From: DASXTW01 sp046726275
GTDB lineage: Bacteria > Actinomycetota > UBA4738
Length of the DNA stretch: 20,190 nt
Reading direction: 5' to 3'
NCBI GenBank assembly: GCA_046726275.1
Contig: JBKPAF010000077.1
Location: 1 to 20,190 of the forward strand
The stretch's first letter is position 1, and each line of letters begins with the position of its first letter. The translations under genes and the position numbers were made by a program. Under the pieces are notes generated by a model, which saw only the letters and a list, made by a program, of their open reading frames with translations, was not told the origin of the DNA and did not search any database. Of the stretch, positions 13,975 to 20,190 are shown piece by piece.

Positions 13975-14772
13975 GTGAGCGCGACCGAAAGGACCATGGG
14001 GAAACTGACGGCTCGGTCCGGCGAGCGCGCTCTCGGGTTGCTGGCGGCCGCAGGTTTGGTGGCGAGCGCCATCCTGTCGCTGGTCGTCTCTCCGCCAGAC
14101 GCCGAGCAAGGAGAGCTGATCCGCCTGATGTACGTGCACGTGCCCTCGGCCTGGGTGGCGTATCTCTCTTTCGCGGTCGTGTTCGTGGCGAGCATCGCCT
14201 ACCTGAAGACCAGGAGGACACGGTGGGACCGGCTCGCCGCGGCCTCAGCGGAGGTGGGGGTCCTGTTCACCGCGCTCACCATCGTCCTTGGATCGATCTG
14301 GGCCAAGCCGGTCTGGGGGACGTGGTGGACGTGGGACCCTCGCCTGACCACCACAGCCATCCTGCTGTTCATCTACGTGGGGTATCTGGCCATCCGCCGA
14401 GTGCCGGACAGCCCCATGCGCCGGGCGCGATGGGCGGCGGTGCTGGGCATCGTGGGGTTCGTGGACGTCCCCATCGTGCACCTGTCCGTGCGATGGTGGC
14501 GGTCCTTGCATCAAGCGCCCGCCAGGCTCATCGGCGTCCCGGACCTCGTGCCCGCAATGGGGGCGGCGCTTGGAGTCGGATTCCTCGCGTTCACCCTGGC
14601 CTACCTCTACCTCATGGCGCTGCGACTGCGGGTGGGTCGGCTCGAAGACCGACTGGTGGCCGAGGCCCTGTCTCCACGCCTGGGTCAGCCCGCGGAGACG
14701 CTTCTCGAAGGCGGCCCGCCGGCCGAGCCCTCTCCCCAGGAGCACACGGAGGAGGTGTCGGCGCGTGGCTGA
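13975..14772 (+). CDS. ccmC: Heme-handling membrane protein CcmC
   Basis: CcmC (265 aa) presents heme to CcmE at the outer face of the membrane. The tryptophan-rich WWD motif is WGTWWTWDPR (114-123), flanked by heme-ligand histidines H55 (MYVHVPSAW) and H169 (VHLSVRWW). About six membrane helices span residues 18-235. The tail after residue 235 is hydrophilic. The GTG start is preceded by GAGGAA at about ten bases; an ATG at 13996 is a possible alternative. The 3' end overlaps ccmD by eight bases. Confidence 0.94.
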   Translation: MSATERTMGKLTARSGERALGLLAAAGLVASAILSLVVSPPDAEQGELIRLMYVHVPSAWVAYLSFAVVFVASIAYLKTRRTRWDRLAAASAEVGVLFTALTIVLGSIWAKPVWGTWWTWDPRLTTTAILLFIYVGYLAIRRVPDSPMRRARWAAVLGIVGFVDVPIVHLSVRWWRSLHQAPARLIGVPDLVPAMGAALGVGFLAFTLAYLYLMALRLRVGRLEDRLVAEALSPRLGQPAETLLEGGPPAEPSPQEHTEEVSARG

Positions 14773-14917
14773 CCTCGCCGTGGCGAACCTCGGTTACGTC
14801 GTAGCTGGCTACGCGGTCACGGCAGCCGCCCTGGGGGCCTACGCGAGCTATCTGGTGATACGAGCCCGGCGAGCTCGGCTTCGCGCGGCGGCCATAGCCG
14901 CCAAGCGAGCCCGTTAG
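14765..14917 (+). CDS. ccmD: Small membrane protein CcmD
   Basis: This is a 50-residue protein with a single helix (about residues 9-32) followed by a basic tail rich in Arg, Ala and Lys. This is the expected architecture of CcmD, which holds the CcmABC complex together and helps release holo-CcmE. The YVVAGYAVTAAAL segment gives the conserved Tyr spacing of the family. The GTG start lies inside the end of ccmC and has an excellent ribosome binding site, GGAGGAGGTG, seven bases upstream. Small size and position between ccmC and ccmE support the call. Confidence 0.88.
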   Translation: MADLAVANLGYVVAGYAVTAAALGAYASYLVIRARRARLRAAAIAAKRAR

Positions 14918-14927
14918 CCGTGGGCCG

Positions 14928-15347
14928 ATGAAACCGGCCCGACTGCTGATCGCGGCCGCCCTAGTGGCGGGAAGCCTCGGCTGGGTCGCCTACAAGGGCC
15001 TGCAGGGCAACCTCGTGTATTTTCGGACGCCCACCGAGATCGTGAAACTGGGGCGTTCCGCTGTAGGCGAACGGGTCCGGCTCGGCGGCCTGGTCATGCC
15101 GGGGTCCGTTCGGCGCTCGGGGCAGACGGTGCGGTTCGTCGTGACCGACCAGACGACCCGGATGACCGTGATCGACTCCGAGGGTGTGCCGGTCCTCTTC
15201 CGAGAGGGCAAGGGAGTGGTGGTGGAGGGGCATTACGGAGCCGACGGCGCCTTCCACGCGGACACGGTCCTGGTCAAGCACAGCGATCGTTACTCGCCCC
15301 CCCAGCCGGGGGATACGCCCCACACCGCCAACGTGGAAGGCGGGTAG
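14928..15347 (+). CDS. ccmE: Heme chaperone CcmE
   Basis: CcmE (139 aa) covalently carries heme from CcmC to the CcmFH ligase in the periplasmic or extracytoplasmic space. It has an N-terminal anchor (about 5-22), an OB-fold body, and the heme-binding motif VLVKHSDRY, in which H118 is the covalent heme site and Y122 the axial ligand. It is therefore the His-type CcmE rather than the Cys-type found in some archaea and sulfate reducers. VPVLFREGKGVVVEG (87-101) is strongly family-like. The ATG lies ten bases after ccmD. Confidence 0.94.
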   Translation: MKPARLLIAAALVAGSLGWVAYKGLQGNLVYFRTPTEIVKLGRSAVGERVRLGGLVMPGSVRRSGQTVRFVVTDQTTRMTVIDSEGVPVLFREGKGVVVEGHYGADGAFHADTVLVKHSDRYSPPQPGDTPHTANVEGG

Positions 15348-15351
15348 ACGG

Positions 15352-17394
15352 GTGGACCGCCTCGGAACCTTCGCATTGTTGCTGGGCCTCGTCCTCGCCC
15401 TGTATGGCCTTGTCGCCTCCGTGATCGGTGTTCGCAGGAACCGCCCCCTCCTCGTCGAGAGCGCGAGGACCGCCGCCTTCTCGTTGCTGGCTGTGGTCGC
15501 CGCGGCCAACGGGGCCATGCTCGCGGCCATCCTGTCCGACGACTTCTCGCTCAGATATGTCGCCGAGAACTCCAGCCGGGCCACCCCGACGTTCTTCAAG
15601 GTGCTGTCGCTGTGGTCAGCGGACGAAGGATCGCTGCTCCTGTGGAACCTCGTGCTGGCCGGGTACATCGCCGCCGTGGCCTTTCGATTCCGCCGCCGCA
15701 AGCCGGAGACCTTCCCCTGGGCGATGGCCGTGATGTACGCCGTCTCGGCCTTCTATCTCGCGTTGGTGCTGGGTCCGACCCGGCCGTTCGCCACGCTCGC
15801 CACCGCTCCTGCCGACGGTCGAGGGCCCCTGCCCCTGCTGCAGAACCATCCCCTGATGGCAGCCCATCCCCCTCTTCTGTATCTGGGATTCATCGGGCTC
15901 ACGGTCCCGTTCGCGTTCGCCATGGCCAGCCTCGTCACGGGGACGTTGTCGGATCGGTGGATCCGAATCACCCGGCGATGGACGCTGGCCGCGTGGGTGT
16001 TCCTGACGGTCGGCCTGGTCCTTGGGGCGCTGTGGTCCTACGGCGTGCTCGGTTGGGGCGGGTACTGGGCCTGGGACCCGGTGGAGAACGTCGCCCTCCT
16101 GCCGTGGCTCATGGCCACCGCCTTCCTCCACTCGGTCATGATCCAGGAGCGGCGCGGGATGCTGAAAGTGTGGAACCTGTCGCTGATCGTTGGCGCGTTC
16201 GCCCTCGTCACCTTCGGCACGTTCCTCACCCGGGGAAGCATCCTTTCCTCCGTCCACGCGTTCGCCCAGTCTCTGGTCGGGCCCCTCTATCTGGGATTCC
16301 TCGTGGTGATCCTGGTCGCTGGGTTCGGGGGGATCGTCGCGCAGGCATGGCGCCTTCGGTCGCAGGGCCGCCTCGACTCCGCCCTGTCCAGGGAAGCGGC
16401 CTTTCTCGGGAACAACATCGTTCTCCTGGCCCTCACCTTCGTGGTCCTTCTCGGAACGATCTTCCCGCTGGTGGTCGAGGCCCTGACCGACCGGCAGTCG
16501 ACCGTCGGGGGTCCGTACTTCAAGCAGACCACGGTTCCGCTGTTCCTTCTCCTGCTGTTCCTGATGGGCGTTGGGCCCTTGCTTCCCTGGCGGGCGGCAA
16601 CTCCGGAACAGGCCCGGCGGCGCCTCACCGTCCCCGTGGCCATCGGGTCCGGGACCATGATCCTGTTGGCGCTCCTCGGCCTGAGAAACCTCGCCGCGGT
16701 GGCTGGCTTCGGCATGGCCGCGTTTGTCCTTGCAGCGAACGGGGGCCAGGTGGTTCGGGGGTTGCGCTCGTTCGCCCGAGCCACTGGGCGTGGTGCGCTC
16801 CTGTCCTTCCCAGAGGGTATCTCGCGCGATCGCAGGAGGTACGGAGGCTACGTCGTCCACATGGGGATGGCCATCGCCGCCATCGCCATCGTCGCCTCCA
16901 CCTCGTTCGCCCGGCAGGCGGAGGTGACGCTGGATCGGGGGGAGCAGACCTCGTTCGCCGGGTACGTCCTCACGTACGCGGGGCACCGGACGGTTCATCA
17001 ACCACAGCGGGAGGTACTGGTGGCGGACGTGGCCGTGTCCCGCCGGGCGCGGTCCCTGGGCCGGATGACGCCCTCCCTGAACCTGTATCCGGGAGCCTCC
17101 GAGCCCATCGGATCGCCGTCGATCCGCTATGGGGCATTGAAGGATCTCTACGCATCGGTCCTCGGATTCGAGGGAGAGAGAGGCGAGCGTGCCACCTTCC
17201 GCTTCTTCCTGAACCCGGGGGTGATGTGGCTCTGGGTGGGTGGAGGCATCATGGCCCTGGGCGGCTTGATGGCGGCGTGGCCCGAACGTCGCCGCGCCGC
17301 GGTTCCCGACCGCCCCCGGGGCAAGCGGGAGCTGGTGGGGGTCAGGGCGGGTGCGATGTCGGAGGGTTCGGTCTCGAGGGAGAGGCTCGGCTGA
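15352..17394 (+). CDS. ccmF: Heme lyase subunit CcmF
   Basis: CcmF (680 aa) is the large multi-pass subunit of the heme ligase that transfers heme from CcmE to apocytochrome c. The WWD domain is at about 235-251 (GWGGYWAWDPVENVALLPW), with candidate heme ligands H166 and H172 before it (LLQNHPLMAAHPP) and H260 and H302 after it. Other family stretches are LWSADEGSLLLWNLVL and GTFLTRGSILSSVHAFA. The GTG start was chosen four bases after the ccmE stop, with GGAAGG upstream; the same frame is open further 5' but only across ccmE. Its stop shares one base with the ccmG start (TGATG). Confidence 0.96.
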   Translation: MDRLGTFALLLGLVLALYGLVASVIGVRRNRPLLVESARTAAFSLLAVVAAANGAMLAAILSDDFSLRYVAENSSRATPTFFKVLSLWSADEGSLLLWNLVLAGYIAAVAFRFRRRKPETFPWAMAVMYAVSAFYLALVLGPTRPFATLATAPADGRGPLPLLQNHPLMAAHPPLLYLGFIGLTVPFAFAMASLVTGTLSDRWIRITRRWTLAAWVFLTVGLVLGALWSYGVLGWGGYWAWDPVENVALLPWLMATAFLHSVMIQERRGMLKVWNLSLIVGAFALVTFGTFLTRGSILSSVHAFAQSLVGPLYLGFLVVILVAGFGGIVAQAWRLRSQGRLDSALSREAAFLGNNIVLLALTFVVLLGTIFPLVVEALTDRQSTVGGPYFKQTTVPLFLLLLFLMGVGPLLPWRAATPEQARRRLTVPVAIGSGTMILLALLGLRNLAAVAGFGMAAFVLAANGGQVVRGLRSFARATGRGALLSFPEGISRDRRRYGGYVVHMGMAIAAIAIVASTSFARQAEVTLDRGEQTSFAGYVLTYAGHRTVHQPQREVLVADVAVSRRARSLGRMTPSLNLYPGASEPIGSPSIRYGALKDLYASVLGFEGERGERATFRFFLNPGVMWLWVGGGIMALGGLMAAWPERRRAAVPDRPRGKRELVGVRAGAMSEGSVSRERLG

Positions 17395-18002
17395 TGCATG
17401 CCGGATCGCCGGAGTCGTCCTCCCGCCACCCGTCGGCACTCGACCCGCTGCCGGCACGGAGACGACGTCGGAACCGCTTCGTCGTACTGGCGGCGGTCCT
17501 CGGCGCCATCGTCCTGTTGACGCTGCTGCTGTCTTTCGGTTTGTCGCGAGACCCCACGATCATCCGGTCCGCCCTCATCGGCAAGGCTGCCCCCGGATTC
17601 ACCCTCCGGACCCTGGACGGATCCCGGACGGTACGCATGTCGGACCTTCGCGGGAAGGTCGTCGTGCTGAACTTCTGGGCATCGTGGTGTGCCGATTGCC
17701 GGGTGGAGCACCCGAGCCTGGCTGCTGCATGGCGGCGCTACCAGGAACGTGGAGTTGTCCTTCTCGGCGTGGCATTTCAAGACCGCGCGTCCGCCTCGCG
17801 GGCCTTCGTCGCTGAGGTGGGGGGCGAGTGGCCCCAGCTCGCCGATCCGGACTCTCGCACGGCTCTCGCGTTCGGGGTCTACGGAGTCCCGGAAACGTTC
17901 GTGGTCGATCCCGACGGGCGGATCGTGTTCAAGCAGGTCGGCCCGGTGCGTTTCGAGCGGCTGTCCGAGGCGATCACCTCCGTCCTTCCGGAGTCCGAAT
18001 GA
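17394..18002 (+). CDS. ccmG: Thiol:disulfide oxidoreductase CcmG (DsbE)
   Basis: CcmG (202 aa) is a membrane-anchored thioredoxin that keeps apocytochrome CXXCH cysteines, or CcmH, reduced. The anchor helix spans about 29-50 after a basic N-terminus. The thioredoxin domain has the active site WASWCADCRVEHP (C99, C102), the cis-proline in YGVPETFVVD (P166), and the GKAAPGFTL strand typical of TlpA/DsbE proteins. The ATG overlaps the ccmF stop by one base, and its own stop overlaps ccmH as ATGA. Confidence 0.94.
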   Translation: MHAGSPESSSRHPSALDPLPARRRRRNRFVVLAAVLGAIVLLTLLLSFGLSRDPTIIRSALIGKAAPGFTLRTLDGSRTVRMSDLRGKVVVLNFWASWCADCRVEHPSLAAAWRRYQERGVVLLGVAFQDRASASRAFVAEVGGEWPQLADPDSRTALAFGVYGVPETFVVDPDGRIVFKQVGPVRFERLSEAITSVLPESE

Positions 18003-18568
18003 TCGGGCAGGGGTCGCGAGGGCAACGAGCCCCGGCCGCGCGACGGCCGGGGCGCTTCGCCACCGGGTCGCTGGCCGTTGGCGCGGCGCTGCTCGGAGCC
18101 GCGGCGGCGCTGGTCCTGGTGGCGCTCCGGGGGCCCACGGAGCTCCGGACCATGGACGAACGGGTACGGGCGGTGGCGACCTCGCTTCGCTGCCCGGTAT
18201 GCCAGAACCTTACGGTGGCTGATTCCCCCTCCCGGTTGGCCCAGGAGATGCGTCGCACCATCGCGGCGGACCTGCGTGCCGGGAAGACCGCGCCGGAGAT
18301 CCAAGCCGAATTCGTCGGTGCGTACGGCCAGTGGATCCTGGAGTCGCCGCCGAAGCGCGGGATCGACCTGGTGGCCTGGGTCCTCCCGGCGGTGCTGCTC
18401 CTGGGTGGACTGGCGGCCGGCCTCATCGCCGTCTCGCGGTGGCGCGGCCGCGGGCTGGCCACGGGGGACGCGGCGGAGGTCGCGTCCGACCCGGCCCTCA
18501 CGCTCACAGCCTCCGACCGGGCCATGCTGGAACGCGCTTTGGCGAATGCTGAGGAGGACCCGGAATGA
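17999..18568 (+). CDS. ccmH: Cytochrome c maturation protein CcmH
   Basis: This is the short, single-domain CcmH/CycL type (189 aa), which binds and reduces apocytochrome thiols together with CcmG. A signal or anchor helix (about 21-43) precedes the motif LRCPVCQN (C65, C68), followed by the three-helix bundle ending in GAYGQWILESPPK and a second membrane helix (about 122-146). The C-terminal tail (150-189) is hydrophilic. It overlaps ccmG and ccmI by four bases each. Confidence 0.94.
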   Translation: MIGQGSRGQRAPAARRPGRFATGSLAVGAALLGAAAALVLVALRGPTELRTMDERVRAVATSLRCPVCQNLTVADSPSRLAQEMRRTIAADLRAGKTAPEIQAEFVGAYGQWILESPPKRGIDLVAWVLPAVLLLGGLAAGLIAVSRWRGRGLATGDAAEVASDPALTLTASDRAMLERALANAEEDPE

Positions 18569-19452
18569 ACTGGGTCGTGCTGCTGGCGGCCGCCCTTCTG
18601 GCCGGGGTGGCGGCCGGGGGGATCCTCCGGCCATTCGGTTCCCCCGGACGGTGGGCTGTGGAGCCCCGGCCCGATCCCCTCGAGGACGAACGCCTCAGTC
18701 TGCTGAGGACGCTTCGACAGCTCGAGGAAGAGCGCGTCACCGGGGAGCTGACCGACTCGGCCTATCGCTCACTCCGATCGGAGACGGAGAGCAGGGCCGT
18801 CACCGTCCTCCGGGCAATGGAGGCGAGAGACGGCGCCGGCGAGCTCTCGACCGGCCTCAGGGAGCTTCGGCCCGTCTCTGCCGAAGACGCGGGGAAGCTG
18901 GCCCGAACCTCGAACCGGAGGCGGCTCATCCCCGTCCTGCTCGCGGTGGCCATGCTGGGAATGACCATCCCTCTTCTCGCCCGCGCGGTCTCCGACCGAG
19001 GATCCGGGGAACCGATCACGGGTGGGGCCGAGAACGCCGCCACTTCCCTCGCGCTCATGGAGGGACGTGTCGCCGAGCACCCCCGCGACCTGGCGGCTCG
19101 CCTGGATCTGGCCGACCGATACATGTCGGGTGGGAACTCGGCTGCCGCCGCCGCGAACTACCTCGTCGCCCTCCAGATCGATCCCCGCAACGCCGAGGCT
19201 CGGGCCAAGCTGGGATTCCTCCTGTATCAGGGAGGGAAGGCCCAGGAGGGGCTGCGCGCGGTCGAAACGGCACTGGCCGTCGATCCCAAGTACCCCGAGG
19301 CGCTCTATTACAAGGGCGTCATCCTGCTCAGAGCCCTGGGAAGGCCGGCCAATGCGGCAGAGGCGTTCCGGGCCTATCTGGCTTCCGCCCCGTTCGGGTC
19401 CCGGAGGACCGAGGTTCAGCAATTGCTGAACGAGGCCGAAGGATCTGGCTGA
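18565..19452 (+). CDS. ccmI: Cytochrome c maturation protein CcmI (TPR protein)
   Basis: CcmI (295 aa) delivers the C-terminus of apocytochrome c to the CcmFH ligase. It has two membrane helices (about 3-22 and 118-142) separated by a cytoplasmic leucine-rich segment, LEEERVTGELTDSAYRSL, which matches the CcmI/CycH family. An extracytoplasmic TPR region follows (about 163-290), with repeat-like units around LAARLDLADRYMSGGN, AEARAKLGFLLYQGGK and PEALYYKGVILLRALG. It closes the ccm operon and converges with the PIG-L gene nine bases away. No terminator hairpin is visible in that space. Confidence 0.92.
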   Translation: MNWVVLLAAALLAGVAAGGILRPFGSPGRWAVEPRPDPLEDERLSLLRTLRQLEEERVTGELTDSAYRSLRSETESRAVTVLRAMEARDGAGELSTGLRELRPVSAEDAGKLARTSNRRRLIPVLLAVAMLGMTIPLLARAVSDRGSGEPITGGAENAATSLALMEGRVAEHPRDLAARLDLADRYMSGGNSAAAAANYLVALQIDPRNAEARAKLGFLLYQGGKAQEGLRAVETALAVDPKYPEALYYKGVILLRALGRPANAAEAFRAYLASAPFGSRRTEVQQLLNEAEGSG

Positions 19453-19461
19453 TCGCCGGCC

Positions 19462-20190
19462 TCAGCGCTTGGCGGCCAGAACGAACACTTCCGACCTGTA
19501 CCCCTCGCGGAAAAAGTCGTTGCCGAAGGCCTTCAGCATCCCTTCCAGCTGGCTCACGTGCGCCTCGAACGCTCTCAGCTTGAGCTCGAGGAGGTCATCG
19601 GGAAGGAGGTAGTCGATGGCCAAACGGTCCCGTGGGGTGACCGGCGGGGTGCCCGGTTCCATGAACACGTTGAACTGGTCGAAGCGAGGCGCGAACTCCG
19701 CCACCCATTCGGGCGTGGTCGTCGCGTAATACAGCCGAGCCCCTGCCGGGGCCGACCGCGTGAACGCCTCCGTGGTCCACGCGGATACGGCCTTGTGGTC
19801 GGGGTGGCCGGTCATGCCATCCGGACCGAAGGTGAAGACCGACGTGGGTACGACCTCACGCATCAGGGCCTCGATGCGTCCGACCCCTTCCTCGCGGTCG
19901 ACCGATGCGCAGGTCCCGTCGTAATAGTCCAGCCACCAATGCTCGGTCACTCCGAGAATCTCCAGGGACCGCATGAGCTCTCTCTCGCGGACCTTCCCCA
20001 TGGTCGCTGTGGGCCAGCGTTCCTCGTCGAACGAGCCTTCCTCGCCACGCGTTGCGGTGACGCACACCACGCGGTCCCCCCGCCTGACCCCTCGAGCCAT
20101 GAGCCCGGACGTGAGGTATGTCTCGTCGTCGGGGTGCGCCCACACACCGAGGATCGTTCCAAGCTCGGGGATGCACGTTCCCCGACGATC
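19462..20190 (-). CDS. PIG-L family deacetylase (MshB/Mca-like), 5' end outside the window
   Basis: This is a zinc-dependent N-acetylglucosaminyl-type deacetylase fold. The zinc-binding motif AHPDDE lies near the N-terminus (about 20122-20139), and the second His motif, HPDHKAV, near 19790-19810. TATRGEEGS and WLDYYDGTC are family-like. In actinobacteria such proteins include MshB and the mycothiol S-conjugate amidase Mca, but the family also includes other sugar deacetylases, so the substrate is open. The frame stays open to the window edge (reading ...GTILGVWAHPDDE), so the true start lies beyond 20190. A GTG at 20145 would cut off the first beta strand and is unlikely to be the start. At least 243 codons are present including the stop. 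Confidence 0.85.
   Translation of the reverse strand, partial: DRRGTCIPELGTILGVWAHPDDETYLTSGLMARGVRRGDRVVCVTATRGEEGSFDEERWPTATMGKVRERELMRSLEILGVTEHWWLDYYDGTCASVDREEGVGRIEALMREVVPTSVFTFGPDGMTGHPDHKAVSAWTTEAFTRSAPAGARLYYATTTPEWVAEFAPRFDQFNVFMEPGTPPVTPRDRLAIDYLLPDDLLELKLRAFEAHVSQLEGMLKAFGNDFFREGYRSEVFVLAAKR

Noticed and set aside
15612..17393. 5' extension of the ccmG frame across ccmF
   Set aside because: It is the shifted reading of ccmF. The ATG at 17394 overlaps the ccmF stop and begins a normal CcmG with its anchor helix.
15616..17457. Long minus-strand open frame (613 codons) opposite ccmF
   Set aside because: CcmF is certain on the plus strand. The antisense product is highly charged and repetitive in composition, with no motif.

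Overview
This is a GC-rich, densely packed bacterial window devoted to aerobic respiration and cytochrome c maturation. I see no tRNA, rRNA, CRISPR array, transposase or prophage gene. A Rieske protein with two extra N-terminal membrane segments, a membrane-anchored di-heme QcrC, a one-piece QcrB and apparently leaderless starts all suggest a deep-branching actinobacterium. Chloroflexota or a related high-GC lineage is not excluded. A full System I (Ccm) operon would be unusual for a typical actinobacterium, so the assignment is tentative.

Region 1 (9-7979, minus strand) is one tight operon in the order ctaC-ctaD-ctaE-(small 3-TM protein)-ctaG-qcrC-qcrA-qcrB. It encodes a caa3-type oxidase (subunit II carries its own heme c domain) together with a bcc complex in which QcrC carries two hemes c. 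Most junctions are ATGA or GTGA overlaps or gaps of a few bases. The two larger gaps, before qcrA and before qcrB, each hold a hairpin-forming inverted repeat. Electrons should pass from menaquinol through QcrB/QcrA to the QcrC hemes, then to the CtaC heme c and CuA, and on to the CtaD binuclear centre. The metal ligands of the oxidase are intact, but several proton-pathway residues are changed. The K-channel lysine is Gln, its subunit II entrance Glu is Val, and the D-channel Glu is Asp.

Region 2 (8102-11758, plus strand) is divergent from the oxidase operon. It holds a molybdenum hydroxylase large subunit with an aldehyde-oxidase/form-II type active-site loop, and no small or medium subunit beside it. 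Six bases later comes a metallo-beta-lactamase/double-rhodanese protein with an altered metal site. A convergent GNAT acetyltransferase follows (11816-12475, minus).

Region 3 (12544-19452, plus strand) is a complete ccmABCDEFGHI operon. It should attach heme to the three CXXCH motifs of region 1 (two in QcrC, one in CtaC). Region 4 (19462-20190, minus) is the C-terminal part of a PIG-L/MshB-like deacetylase that runs off the right edge.

There is no gene-free stretch longer than about 125 bases. The intergenic spaces of note are 1407-1509, 7980-8101, 11759-11815 and 12476-12543.
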